A stretch of DNA of 64,000 nucleotides from Subtercola endophyticus (GCF_021044565.1 NZ_CP087997.1:2976001-3040000); one strand, 5' to 3'. Counted from the first letter of the stretch, positions 41,738-50,853 are shown. Made by a program: numbers and translations. The notes: a model not told the origin generated them from the sequence alone.

Positions 41738-43246
41738 ATGAGCCAAGTCGTTCAGGGTACCGTCGAACAGACGCTGACGAATCACGTAATCGACGTCGAC
41801 ATTCCCGAACCAGACGCTGTTTTTGTGGGCGGCGAATGGGTAAAGCTTGCCGAAGCGGCCACGATCGATGTCATCGACCCGACCACTGAGCAGGTTCTGC
41901 TCAAGGTCGCCCGCCCGGGAGTAGCCGAGGCCGATGCCGCCGTCGCTGCGGCGCGCGCCGCCTTCGACAAGGGCGAGTGGCCTCGCATGTCACCGGGTGA
42001 ACGTGTTGCAGCCGTGCGCCGCTTCACCGACGCCATCACCGAGAAACTCGAAGACCTCAACCGCGCCTGGGCATTCGAATCCGGCCCGACTCTTGCGCAC
42101 GCGCGCATTATCAACAACGGCGCCGCCGTCATCTCGTGGAACAGCTCGATCGACATCGCCGAGAGTCTGCCCTGGGAAGAAGATCGGGGCGACGCGATCA
42201 TTCGTCGTGAGCCCACCGGAACCGTGTTGGCCATTCTCACCAACAACGGCCCGACCGTTCTGATCGGTATGAAGGTCGTTCCGGCGCTTCTCGCCGGCTG
42301 CACCGTGGTCGTCAAGCATGCCCCGGAATCGCAGCTCAGCGCTCACATTCTGGCGGAGGCTGCTCGCACGTCTGGGTTGCCGAAGGGTGTCATCAACTTC
42401 GTGCCGGCCGAGCTCGACATCACCCAATACCTGGTGAGCCACGACGGCATCGACATGGTGACCATCACGGGTAGCCAGCGCGCCGCGACCGACATCGTGC
42501 AGCGCACGGCAGGCCGGCTGGCGCGTACGGCACTCGAGCTGGGCGGCAAGTCGCCCGCCATTCTGGGCGAAGACTTCGACCTCGAGTCCGTCATCCCCAA
42601 CCTGGCAGAAGGCGCTCAAGCCTTCAACGGCCAGGTCTGCGTGGCGCTGTCACGCATTCTGGTGCCGAACAGCCGCTACGACGAGACAGCAGCCGCCTTC
42701 GCTGACTACTTCAGCAAGTTCACGCTGGGCGACCCCTTCAGCCCCGACACCACTCGCGGTCCGCTGGCCACCGCGCGCTCGGTGACCCGGGTTGAGGGGT
42801 TCGTGAAGGGTGCACTCGCTCAGGGTGCCGACATCGTCATCGGCGGTAAGCAGCCCGACGGTTTCGAGCACGGCTACTTCTACGAGCCGACCGTGCTCGG
42901 CAACGTGACCCGCGACATGACGGTTGCGCAAGAAGAGGTCTTCGGCCCGGTCACCGTGCTGATGCGCTATGACGGCATCGACGAGGCGGTTGAAATCGCC
43001 AACGACACCGACTACGGCCTCGCCGGGTCGATCTTCACCCAAGACAACGACTTCGCCCTGCAGATCGCCCGTCGCATCCGCTCGGGCACCGTCGGCGTCA
43101 ACGTCTCGGGCATGTCGCTCGGTCAGCCGTTCGGCGGTATGAAGAAGTCGGGCTGGGGCCGCGAATGCGGGCCTGAGGGCATTCTCGAGTTCACCGACAT
43201 CAAGCAGATGCTTCTGCCGTCGGGCACGTCGTACCTCCAGGCCTGA
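41738..43246 (+). CDS. Aldehyde dehydrogenase family protein (copy 1)
   Basis: 502-residue NAD(P)-dependent aldehyde dehydrogenase. Catalytic Glu in 'LELGGKSP', Cys in 'NGQVCVALSRILVP', and 'EEVFGPVTVL'. The oxyanion Asn lies in 'LTNNGP', replacing the common PWNFP. AGGGAG before the ATG. It faces a close paralogue (43333-44835) across a shared terminator. Likely oxidises a ring-opened aldehyde. Confidence 0.92.
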   Translation: MSQVVQGTVEQTLTNHVIDVDIPEPDAVFVGGEWVKLAEAATIDVIDPTTEQVLLKVARPGVAEADAAVAAARAAFDKGEWPRMSPGERVAAVRRFTDAITEKLEDLNRAWAFESGPTLAHARIINNGAAVISWNSSIDIAESLPWEEDRGDAIIRREPTGTVLAILTNNGPTVLIGMKVVPALLAGCTVVVKHAPESQLSAHILAEAARTSGLPKGVINFVPAELDITQYLVSHDGIDMVTITGSQRAATDIVQRTAGRLARTALELGGKSPAILGEDFDLESVIPNLAEGAQAFNGQVCVALSRILVPNSRYDETAAAFADYFSKFTLGDPFSPDTTRGPLATARSVTRVEGFVKGALAQGADIVIGGKQPDGFEHGYFYEPTVLGNVTRDMTVAQEEVFGPVTVLMRYDGIDEAVEIANDTDYGLAGSIFTQDNDFALQIARRIRSGTVGVNVSGMSLGQPFGGMKKSGWGRECGPEGILEFTDIKQMLLPSGTSYLQA

Positions 43247-43275
43247 TAGACCCGGGCCAAGCGCCCGTCCAAGCC

Positions 43276-43316
43276 AAAAGCTCCCGGCAGATCTCATCAA
43301 TCTGCCGGGAGCTTTT
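43276..43316. terminator. Bidirectional Rho-independent terminator
   Basis: A perfect 17-bp stem, AAAAGCTCCCGGCAGAT (43276-43292) with its complement (43300-43316), and a 7-base loop. A and T tracts at both ends serve the two convergent aldehyde dehydrogenase genes. Confidence 0.95.
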
Positions 43317-43332
43317 GTTTTGACTGAGAGAA

Positions 43333-44835
43333 CTAAGCGACGAACCCTTGCACGGCGCCGCCGGGAAGAAGCATCTGCTTCGTGTCGGTGAACTCGAGAA
43401 TGCCCTCAGGCCCGCACTCGCGGCCCCACCCTGATTGCTTCATACCGCCGAACGGCTGGCCCAGAGACATTCCGGCCAGGTTGATGCCCACACTGCCCGA
43501 ACGGATGCGCCGGGCGATCGCCAGTGCCTCCTCACGGCTCTCGGTGTAGACCGAGGCCGCGAGGCCATAGTCGGAAGCGTTCGCAATGCGGATCGCATCG
43601 TCGATCGTGTCGTACGCGATCAGCACGGTGACCGGGCCGAACACCTCTTCTTGCGCCACCGTCATGTCATTCGTGACATTGGTCAGCACCGTCGGCTCGT
43701 AGTAGTACCCGCGCTCGAACCCCGGCGGCCTGCGCCCGCCGTACGCCACGGTGGCGCCCTGCGCGATTGCGCCGGCGACGTAGCGCTCCGTGCGCGTGAC
43801 AGCGCGTTCGACCGCCAGTGGCCCGCGTTCCGTGGCCGGGTCGAGCGGGTCGCCGATGGTCAGGGCCGAATAGAAGTCCACAAATGCACGAGTGACCTCT
43901 TCGTAGCGCGACCGAGGCACCAGAATGCGCGAGAGGAGCACGCAGATCTGGCCACCGAACATGCTCGACCCGTCGCCGAGCGTGGCCATCACCGTGTCGA
44001 GATCGGCGTTCTCACCGATGATCGCGGGCGACTTGCCGCCCAGCTCCAGCGCGGTGCGGGCGAGTCGCGGCAGCGAGCGCTCGACAACGTCGCGCGCGAT
44101 CGCCTGGCTGCCGGTCACCGTGACCATGTCGACTCCGGCGTGACCGACGAGGTACTGCGTGATCTCGGTGTCCGTGGGCAAGAAGCTCAGCACGCCGGTC
44201 GGAAAGCCTGCTAAACGCGCGGCTTCGGCGATGATGTGCGCAACGAACTGGGTCTCCGGTGCGTGCTTCACGATCACCGTGCATCCGGCAAGCAAGGCCG
44301 GAACGACCTTCATGCCGATCAGCGAGACCGGGCCGTTGTAGGTCAATACCGCCAGCACCGTGCCCAGCGGCTCGTGTCGAACGATGGCGTCACCGCGGTC
44401 TTCTTCCCACACGATCTCGTGCGAGGCAGCAAGCGCCGCATCCCACGAAACGGATGCCGCACCCTTGTTGAGCCCTCGGGCGAACCCGATCGGGGCACCG
44501 GTCTCGATAGCCCAGACGCGGGCCAGATCTTCGAAGCGCTCTTCGATATTGCGCACGAACGACGTGACGACATCGCGGCGCTCGTCGATACTCAACCACG
44601 GCCACGGGCCGTCATCGAACGCGGTACGAGCTGCATCGACCGCAGCATCCGCATCGCCGCGGCCCGGCAGCGTGACCCGCGCGACGACCGACTCTGTGGA
44701 AGGCGACATGACATCCCAGGTACGGTCGTCGACCGAGGAACGCCATTCACCGCCGATCAGTACTTGATCGACTCCCGGAATGTAGACGCCGACGGCGTCG
44801 TCGATGAACACGTCTTTCGCGATGGTGTCACTCAT
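43333..44835 (-). CDS. Aldehyde dehydrogenase family protein (copy 2)
   Basis: 500-residue paralogue of the gene at 41738, sharing the unusual 'LTYNGP' oxyanion region, 'LELGGKSPAI', Cys in 'GGQICVLLSRILVP', and the C-terminal 'GMSLGQPFGGMKQSGWGREC'. Last gene of the leftward ABC transporter operon (27 bp after the permease), so it is probably made together with substrate uptake. Confidence 0.92.
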   Translation of the reverse strand: MSDTIAKDVFIDDAVGVYIPGVDQVLIGGEWRSSVDDRTWDVMSPSTESVVARVTLPGRGDADAAVDAARTAFDDGPWPWLSIDERRDVVTSFVRNIEERFEDLARVWAIETGAPIGFARGLNKGAASVSWDAALAASHEIVWEEDRGDAIVRHEPLGTVLAVLTYNGPVSLIGMKVVPALLAGCTVIVKHAPETQFVAHIIAEAARLAGFPTGVLSFLPTDTEITQYLVGHAGVDMVTVTGSQAIARDVVERSLPRLARTALELGGKSPAIIGENADLDTVMATLGDGSSMFGGQICVLLSRILVPRSRYEEVTRAFVDFYSALTIGDPLDPATERGPLAVERAVTRTERYVAGAIAQGATVAYGGRRPPGFERGYYYEPTVLTNVTNDMTVAQEEVFGPVTVLIAYDTIDDAIRIANASDYGLAASVYTESREEALAIARRIRSGSVGINLAGMSLGQPFGGMKQSGWGRECGPEGILEFTDTKQMLLPGGAVQGFVA

Positions 44836-44862
44836 GCGCGTCTCTTTCTTACTGGCGATCTG

Positions 44863-45894
44863 TCAGCTGACGCCGGTGAGCGCCGGCGAGTCGTGGCGCT
44901 CGGCGGCTTCGTTCGGTGGCTGAACATCTTTCGACTGCTTCGACCCTTTACTACGCGAACGGCCCCGGCTGACAGCGAGCGCGACGGCCGCGATCAGCGC
45001 GATGCCATTGAACATCGGGCTGAGCCAGGTGACGCCGGAGAGCAGTTGAAGGCCCTGAACGCCGAGCGCCAAGACGAAGATGGCGAGCAGCGTTCCCCAC
45101 ACGTTGAATCGGCCGGGGAAGAGCTGAGTCGAGCCGAGGAACACCGCAGCGAAGGCCGGCAGCAACAGGGTCGCCCCGAAGGTGAACGAAGGGCCGGTCA
45201 GTGAGGTGTAGAGAATGCCGCCGATGCCGGCGATTCCGCCGGAGAGCACGAGAGAGACCCACGACCAGCGGTTCACTCGAACGCCGGCCAGGCGAGCGGC
45301 GTCGCGGTTGCTGCCGATGGCGTGCAGATAACGGCCGGCGGGAGTGAACTCGAGCAGCCACCAGGCGAGCAGGGCGAGCACGATCAGGTAGACGATGACG
45401 ATCTGAAACCCGCCGAACTCGAATTGCGTGAGGCTCTTCCAGCCGGCCGACGTGGGCTGAGGCGGCACGACCGAATTCGTGACGATGATCACCGATGCGG
45501 TCAGAATCGACGAGACACCGAGGGTCGCGATGAACGAATCCACCTTCAGTACCACCACAATGAACCCGTTGACGAAGCCGATGAGCACTCCGAGTGCCAC
45601 GCCAGAGATGAGAGCGGCCGGCAACGACCAGCCCCAGTACCCCTGCAGGGCGACGACGACCAGACCGGTGAGGTTGGCGTTCGTACCGACCGACAGGTCG
45701 TACTGCCCGGCGACCATGGGTATCAGCAGCGCGATGGCGATGATGCCGGCGATCGACTGACTCGACGCAATGACGTGAAAGGTCGCCGGCGTCAAGAATT
45801 CGGGGGTTGCGAACCCGAACACAATGACGAGAATGACGCCGAGGTACACGCCGCTGAAGCGATCCAGCCCGAGTTTTGAAATGACGCTGTTCAT
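44863..45894 (-). CDS. ABC transporter permease, ribose/xylose (RbsC) type
   Basis: 343-residue BPD_transp_2 permease with about eight to ten hydrophobic segments. 'GQYDLSVGTNANLTGLV' and 'AIGSNRDAARLAGVRVNRW' are the RbsC-type cytoplasmic motifs. The C-terminal 35 residues are polar. ATGA overlap with the ATPase gene. Part of a lipoprotein-ATPase-permease importer. Confidence 0.9.
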   Translation of the reverse strand: MNSVISKLGLDRFSGVYLGVILVIVFGFATPEFLTPATFHVIASSQSIAGIIAIALLIPMVAGQYDLSVGTNANLTGLVVVALQGYWGWSLPAALISGVALGVLIGFVNGFIVVVLKVDSFIATLGVSSILTASVIIVTNSVVPPQPTSAGWKSLTQFEFGGFQIVIVYLIVLALLAWWLLEFTPAGRYLHAIGSNRDAARLAGVRVNRWSWVSLVLSGGIAGIGGILYTSLTGPSFTFGATLLLPAFAAVFLGSTQLFPGRFNVWGTLLAIFVLALGVQGLQLLSGVTWLSPMFNGIALIAAVALAVSRGRSRSKGSKQSKDVQPPNEAAERHDSPALTGVS

Positions 45895-47441
45895 GCGTGG
45901 ACCAGTCCTTCGCGATTGATGTCCGAGTGGAAACTTGTGTTGATGTCTTTGACCGTGACACGTGCGCCCGTGAGCTCTTCGGCTACGTGACCGTCACGAA
46001 GAACGAGAACCCGTTCGCAGAGAGAAGCGAGCTCTTCGACGTCAGACGATCCGATGATCACGGCGGTGCCATTGGTCGCTGCGAGCGCGATCTGCTTGTG
46101 CACCTCGAGCTTGGCGCCGACGTCGACACCCTGACTGGGTTCGTCGAGCAGCATGACTTTCGGATCGATACGCAGCCACTTGCCGAGCAGAATCTTCTGC
46201 TGATTACCGCCACTGAAGGTACTGAGCAGGGCCTCTTCCGCCTTCTGCGGTTGCACATTCAGGCGCTCGAACCAGCGCGCGGCTTCGGCTACCTCGGGCT
46301 TCTTACGCAAGAACCCACCGCGAAAGAACTGCTTCATGTTGAGCAGAGTCATGTTGTGCCGCGCGGTCTGACTCATGAACCCGCCCAGAGTCTTGCGGTC
46401 GGGGGGCATGTAACCGATGCCGAGCCGAATGGCCGCATCGGGCCGGCCTGGCCGCAGCGTTTCACCCTGCACCACGATGGTGCCGGCGTCGGCCGAAAGC
46501 GAGCCGAAGATGGCGGGCAGAATTTCTTCGCGTCCCGACCCGGTCAATCCGTACAGACCGACTATTTCCCCGGGTCGCACGCTGAGCGAAAAGTCCTCCA
46601 GGCGCCCGGCCTGAAGGCCGGAAACGACAATCGCTGGAGCCGCAGACAGATCGCTGTCGACCTTGTCGCGCTGGGTGTTCATCTCGGCGGCGAGCGCTTC
46701 GCCGATCAAGTGCTCGACGAGTTCGCCGTGCGAGATCTCGGTGGTATTCCATGTGCCGACCAGACGGCCATTCCGCAGCACACTGACTCGCTGGGCGAAG
46801 TTCGGAATCTCGTCGAGGTGATGGGTGACGTACAAAATGCCCACGCCGGCCGCCGCCGTCTGCCGAACTGTCGACAGCAGTGCCTGTACCTCGATCGTCG
46901 GCAACGATGCTGTCGGCTCGTCGAGAACAAGCACACTGGGTGTCTCGTCGTTGTGCGAGAGCAGCGCTCGAGCGACGGCGAGCCCAGTGCGCTCGGCGGG
47001 ACGGAGGTCTTTGACGAAAGTATCGAGGTCGAGGTCGAGTCCGACCGTTGCGAGAGCGCGCTTCGCTCGGCGGCGACCCTCGCGCTTGTCAACCACGCCC
47101 ATCCGCACCGGAAAGGAACTGCTCATGAACATGTTGTCGAGCACCGACATGTCCAAGATGAGCGCGAGGTCTTGGTGCACGAACCGGCACCCCAGAGCGA
47201 AAGAGTCTTGGGGTGAGCCGAACGCAAGGTCTTTGCCGCCGACGGCGACGAATGACCCTGCGTCCGGCTCGTGGTACCCCGCCAGTGCTTTGATGAAGGT
47301 CGACTTGCCTGAGCCGTTCTGACCGAGCAGGGCGTGAATCTCGCCCGGCTTGATGGTCAGATCGAAGTCTTGCAGCACAGCTTTGCCTGCGAACGACTTC
47401 GTCATCGAACGAACGTCGAGAGCGTACTCTTCGGTGCTCAT
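45891..47441 (-). CDS. ABC transporter ATPase, RbsA type (two domains)
   Basis: 516-residue double ATPase. First Walker A is GQNGSGKST; its signature region 'LRPAERTGLAVARAL' lacks a clear LSGG. The second half has the degenerate P-loop 'GLTGSGREE', 'TFSGGNQQKILLGKWL' and 'MLLDEPSQGVDVG', as in sugar-type importers. ATG 47441 follows AAGGGAG. Substrate not predictable from the ATPase. Confidence 0.9.
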   Translation of the reverse strand: MSTEEYALDVRSMTKSFAGKAVLQDFDLTIKPGEIHALLGQNGSGKSTFIKALAGYHEPDAGSFVAVGGKDLAFGSPQDSFALGCRFVHQDLALILDMSVLDNMFMSSSFPVRMGVVDKREGRRRAKRALATVGLDLDLDTFVKDLRPAERTGLAVARALLSHNDETPSVLVLDEPTASLPTIEVQALLSTVRQTAAAGVGILYVTHHLDEIPNFAQRVSVLRNGRLVGTWNTTEISHGELVEHLIGEALAAEMNTQRDKVDSDLSAAPAIVVSGLQAGRLEDFSLSVRPGEIVGLYGLTGSGREEILPAIFGSLSADAGTIVVQGETLRPGRPDAAIRLGIGYMPPDRKTLGGFMSQTARHNMTLLNMKQFFRGGFLRKKPEVAEAARWFERLNVQPQKAEEALLSTFSGGNQQKILLGKWLRIDPKVMLLDEPSQGVDVGAKLEVHKQIALAATNGTAVIIGSSDVEELASLCERVLVLRDGHVAEELTGARVTVKDINTSFHSDINREGLVHA

Positions 47442-47484
47442 TTGGTCTCCCTTGACACGTACCGAGTGGGGTGGATGTTCGGTG

Positions 47485-48639
47485 TTACTTGATCTGCCAG
47501 AGCTTCGAGAACTGAGCAAGCGCGTCGGTCGGCAGGTTCCAGGGCACCGTGACGGTGCTGGCGTTGGCCGACGTGACGAGCTGAACAGGCTGCACAGCGT
47601 TGTTGGTGGTCAGATCGACACCCTGCTGCTTACGGAACGCGAGATCCATCGACGCGTAGCCGGTGTACTCGAAGCCGATCGTGGTCCAGGCAGAGGTACC
47701 GCCGGCCGCGAGGTCGGAGATGTCTTTCGGCTCCGGCGCGATACCGGCTACCTTGACGTTCGTCAGACCTGCGGCAGCGAGCTTGCTGTCGATTCCCACC
47801 GCGAACTGGCCGTTGTCGAAGAAGAGGTAGCCGGTGTTCGGACTACGACGAAGTGCTGCGACAGCGGTGTCTTGGTTGGTGCCGGCCTGAATGTCAGCGA
47901 GGCTGATGTCGGTGACATTCACGGTGCAGCCCGGGCAGAGCGCCTGAACCTCAGGGATGAAGCCGTCGGGCAAGCCTTTCAGGCTCGGAAAGCTCGAGAC
48001 GCTTGCGATGATCGCATTGCCGGTGCCCTTGGAATCGACGATGAACCAGTCGGCCAAGATCTTGCCCATGGCCTTGTTCAACGCGTAGCCATTCGGAATC
48101 TCGGTTGAATCGGCCACGATCGGAGCGTCGGCGACGACCGGCTCCGCACTGTTGACGATGATTCCGACGCCGGCTGCCTTGTATGCAGCCAAGACCGAGT
48201 CGCCGAACTGCGACTGCGGCGTGCCTGCTTCGGTGACGAACGTCGGGTTCTTCGCCAGAGCGTTCATCAATGCCGCCTGCAACGATGCGGGACTCGAGGC
48301 GTCGAAGGAGATCGACTGGAATTCCCAGCCGGCCGCTTCGGCTGCCGCCTGCACGCCAGCTCCGATTCGCAACGAGCCCGGCAGGCCGTTGTCTACGTCG
48401 ATGACCAGGCCGTGTTCTGGCGCTTTCGGCAGCGGAACAGTCTGAGTGATCGCGGTGGGAGCCTTGAGCGCGGCATCCACTGAGGTTTGGGCGGCGGCTA
48501 GGTCGGCCGGGGCTGCCGACCCACTGCTGCTACTGCTGCCGCTGCCTGAGCTACAGCCCACCAGCCCGGTTGCGACAGAAGCGACGGTGAGAGCCGCCAG
48601 CATCGTGAGCGTCATGCGCGCTCGGGTAGATCGTGCCAT
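47485..48639 (-). CDS. Periplasmic-binding-protein-like lipoprotein of the ABC importer
   Basis: 384-residue sugar-type substrate-binding protein. The signal peptide ends in lipobox GLVGC (about residue 29), followed by a Ser/Gly linker. Type 1 PBP features include 'AKNPTFVTEAGTPQSQFGDSVLAAYKAAGVGIIVNSA' (in two parts) and 'YLFFDNGQFAVGID'. AAAGGAG supports the ATG at 48639. It leads the importer operon and has candidate GntR site E upstream. Confidence 0.88.
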   Translation of the reverse strand: MARSTRARMTLTMLAALTVASVATGLVGCSSGSGSSSSSGSAAPADLAAAQTSVDAALKAPTAITQTVPLPKAPEHGLVIDVDNGLPGSLRIGAGVQAAAEAAGWEFQSISFDASSPASLQAALMNALAKNPTFVTEAGTPQSQFGDSVLAAYKAAGVGIIVNSAEPVVADAPIVADSTEIPNGYALNKAMGKILADWFIVDSKGTGNAIIASVSSFPSLKGLPDGFIPEVQALCPGCTVNVTDISLADIQAGTNQDTAVAALRRSPNTGYLFFDNGQFAVGIDSKLAAAGLTNVKVAGIAPEPKDISDLAAGGTSAWTTIGFEYTGYASMDLAFRKQQGVDLTTNNAVQPVQLVTSANASTVTVPWNLPTDALAQFSKLWQIK

Positions 48640-48708
48640 GTGTTTCTCCTTTGAAACGGTAGAAGTGCAGCTGAGAAAGCGAATGTGACTTGCTAGCACT
48701 GAATATAA

Positions 48709-48721
48709 CCATAATCATGAA
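48709..48721. promoter_or_regulatory. Candidate GntR operator, site E
   Basis: CCATAATCATGAA, 11 of 13 positions identical to site B, in the divergent region between the ABC importer operon and an SDR gene. A TATAAC box lies just left of it. Confidence 0.65.
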
Positions 48722-48757
48722 TAGGATGCAATGACCAACTCGTTCAAAGGAGACCGC

Positions 48758-49519
48758 ATGTCTGACCACCATCGATCCGTGTTCGTCACGGGAGCCGCAA
48801 GCGGCATCGGCCGAGCCACTGCATTACGGTTCGCGGGCTTAGGCGACCATGTGTCAGTAGTCGACCGAAATCTCCAGGCGGCCGAGGCCACTGTGCAGAC
48901 CATTACCGATGGCGGAGGCCAGGCGATCGCGATCGAAACCGACATCTCGGATTCGAAATCGTGCGATGCCGCTATAGCCGCAGCCGTTGCGCACTGGGGG
49001 CGCCTCAATGTCGTCGTGAATTGCGCGGGCATCGTCGCACTGACCGAAGTCGAGTCGACATCGAACGAACAGTGGGATGCTCTGCTCGCGGTTCTCTTGA
49101 GCGGCACTTTCTACCTCAACCGCGCCGCGGTTCCGGCCCTTGAGTCCGACCACGCCGGCCGCATCATCAACATCACCTCCGTCGCCGGCATCAAGGCGAT
49201 CACTCGGCGCGGTGCATACGCCGCGACCAAGGCCGGTGTGGTGCAATTGACAAAGACCCTGGCACTCGAAGTCGGCGAGCGCGGCATAACGGTGAACGCC
49301 ATCGCGCCCGGTCCGATTCAGACCGCCCTGGTTGAGGAGGCGCACGCATCGTCAACTCACGACGCATGGCTGAAATTGCTCGCCGTGAAGCGGTTCGGCC
49401 GCCCCGAGGAGATCGCGGCGGCGGTCACATTTCTCGCCTCGGCCGAAGCCGGCTTCATCACCGGGCAGGTCTTGGCGGTCGACGGCGGATTCACCGCCGG
49501 TGCGTTCATGGAGGACTGA
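48758..49519 (+). CDS. SDR-family oxidoreductase
   Basis: 253-residue SDR: TGAASGIG, 'NCAG', 'TSVAG', YAATK and 'AGFITGQVLAVDGGFTAG'. AAAGGAG (48746-48752) sets the start at 48758; the ATG at 48731 is upstream of that site. Divergent from the importer and probably co-regulated through site E. Confidence 0.87.
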   Translation: MSDHHRSVFVTGAASGIGRATALRFAGLGDHVSVVDRNLQAAEATVQTITDGGGQAIAIETDISDSKSCDAAIAAAVAHWGRLNVVVNCAGIVALTEVESTSNEQWDALLAVLLSGTFYLNRAAVPALESDHAGRIINITSVAGIKAITRRGAYAATKAGVVQLTKTLALEVGERGITVNAIAPGPIQTALVEEAHASSTHDAWLKLLAVKRFGRPEEIAAAVTFLASAEAGFITGQVLAVDGGFTAGAFMED

Positions 49520-49544
49520 CGGGCATCCGCTCGGCGTCAATCGG

Positions 49545-49580
49545 CAACGCCGGCGCGACAATCGGGCCGCGCCGGCGTTG
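49545..49580. terminator. Hairpin between convergent SDR genes
   Basis: A perfect 13-bp stem: CAACGCCGGCGCG (49545-49557) and CGCGCCGGCGTTG (49568-49580), with a 10-base loop. No long T tract, but its convergent position suggests termination in both directions. Confidence 0.65.
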
Positions 49581-49599
49581 TCGGTTCTGCGACGATTCG

Positions 49600-50412
49600 T
49601 TAGATGTTGGTGTTACCGGCGTCGACCTTGAGCTGGGTACCGGTGACATAGCGAGCCTCGTCGGAGGCCAGGAAGAGCACAGCGTTGCTGATCTCGACAG
49701 GCTCGAGCAGGTCGATAGGCATCGGGTTGGTGAAGATGGGTCCCATCTTGGGGTCTTCGGCGATGAACTGGTTGAGTATCTCGAATCCGTTCGTGGCCAG
49801 CGGAGTGTTGACACCGGTCGGGTGAACGGTGTTCGCCCGAATGTTGTGTCGCGCGAGCTCGTTGGCGAACATGCGGATGATGCCGACCACGCCGTGCTTC
49901 GCAGCGACGTACGGGCCGAGCCACGGGGTGCCCTTGATGCCCGAGGTCGAGCTGGTGGCGATGATCGACCCGCCGCCGTTGGCGATGAGGTGCGGAATGC
50001 CGGCGACGATGGTGTTCCACACGCCGGTGAGGTTCACGTCGAGGGTGTCTTGCCAGACCTGGGCCGACGTGTCGTCCCACTTCTGCCACGAGCAGATCGC
50101 TGCGTTCGCGACGATGATGTCGAGCTTTCCGAACTCGGCGACGCCGTCATTCACGGCCTTCGCGAGCCCGGCGGCGTCACGAACATCCACCTTGCTTGCG
50201 AGGATGCGGCGGTCGAGTGCTTCAACGAGACGAACGGTCTCTTGCAGGTCTTCTTCGCTGGCCATGTCGTAACGAACGGTGTCGAAGTTCGTGCATGCAT
50301 CGATTGCGATGATGTCGGCGCCTTCTTGTGCCAGGCGGATCGCGTGAGCGCGGCCCTGGCCTCGCCCTGCGCCGGTGATGAAGGCGACTTTGCCTTTCAG
50401 ACGGTCTCCCAT
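49600..50412 (-). CDS. Mycofactocin-type SDR, carveol-dehydrogenase-like
   Basis: 270-residue SDR with hallmarks of the mycofactocin-coupled subfamily: 'TGAGRGQGRAHAIRLAQEGAD' at the N-terminus (split as GAGRGQGRAHA and RLAQEGAD), 'IAIDAC', 'EEDLQETVRLVEALDRRI' and 'VDVRD'. Carveol dehydrogenase of Rhodococcus is in this group; such enzymes hold NAD tightly and use mycofactocin as electron carrier. AAAGGAG precedes the ATG. Divergent from a small HTH regulator. Confidence 0.86.
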   Translation of the reverse strand: MGDRLKGKVAFITGAGRGQGRAHAIRLAQEGADIIAIDACTNFDTVRYDMASEEDLQETVRLVEALDRRILASKVDVRDAAGLAKAVNDGVAEFGKLDIIVANAAICSWQKWDDTSAQVWQDTLDVNLTGVWNTIVAGIPHLIANGGGSIIATSSTSGIKGTPWLGPYVAAKHGVVGIIRMFANELARHNIRANTVHPTGVNTPLATNGFEILNQFIAEDPKMGPIFTNPMPIDLLEPVEISNAVLFLASDEARYVTGTQLKVDAGNTNI

Positions 50413-50459
50413 GGAGTACTCCTTTGTAGTCGGTTGTGCGTTCCCTCAGTGTATTGCTG

Positions 50460-50488
50460 CGAATGAATTGGAGCAATCGAATCATTCG
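50460..50488. promoter_or_regulatory. Nested inverted repeat upstream of the HTH gene
   Basis: CGAATGA (50460-50466) and TCATTCG (50482-50488) are perfect arms; inside them ATTG-GAG-CAAT (50467-50477) is a second palindrome. Candidate operator for the adjacent HTH regulator and/or the divergent SDR. Confidence 0.55.
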
Positions 50489-50490
50489 TA

Positions 50491-50853
50491 ATGTATGGTT
50501 TTGACATGATTGAGCCACTCATCGGGTTCGGCGATGCCGCCGCGGCTGACCGCGCCTGTGCCGCGCTCGGCATCACACCGACCCGTATCGAGATCTTGCG
50601 TGTCGTGCTCGCGTCAGGCGACGTGAGTGCAAGCGAGCTCGCTCTGAATCTCGGCCTGAGTCGCAACGGAGTGCTTCATCACCTGCGAGCCCTTACCGAG
50701 GGCGGCCTGCTTCGCGCCCGGCATTGCACGCACCCTCGCGGCAGCGGCCCGATCACCTACTGGCGCGCTGACGAACAAGAGGTGCGAAGCGTTTTGCACG
50801 ATGTCGACCGCCATCTTTTTACCGATAGCTCCAGCCCCTCCGTCCGCCCCTGA
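50491..50853 (+). CDS. Small HTH (ArsR/MarR-like) regulator
   Basis: 120-residue winged-helix protein: 'TPTRIEILRVVLASGDVSASELALNLGLSRNGVLHHLRALTEGGLLRAR', here split as TPTRIEILRVVLASG and ASELALNLGLSRNGVLHHLR. No metal-binding cysteines typical of ArsR sensors are seen. ATG 50506 is an equally possible start; neither has a strong ribosome-binding site. Probably controls the divergent mycofactocin-type SDR. Confidence 0.75.
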   Translation: MYGFDMIEPLIGFGDAAAADRACAALGITPTRIEILRVVLASGDVSASELALNLGLSRNGVLHHLRALTEGGLLRARHCTHPRGSGPITYWRADEQEVRSVLHDVDRHLFTDSSSPSVRP

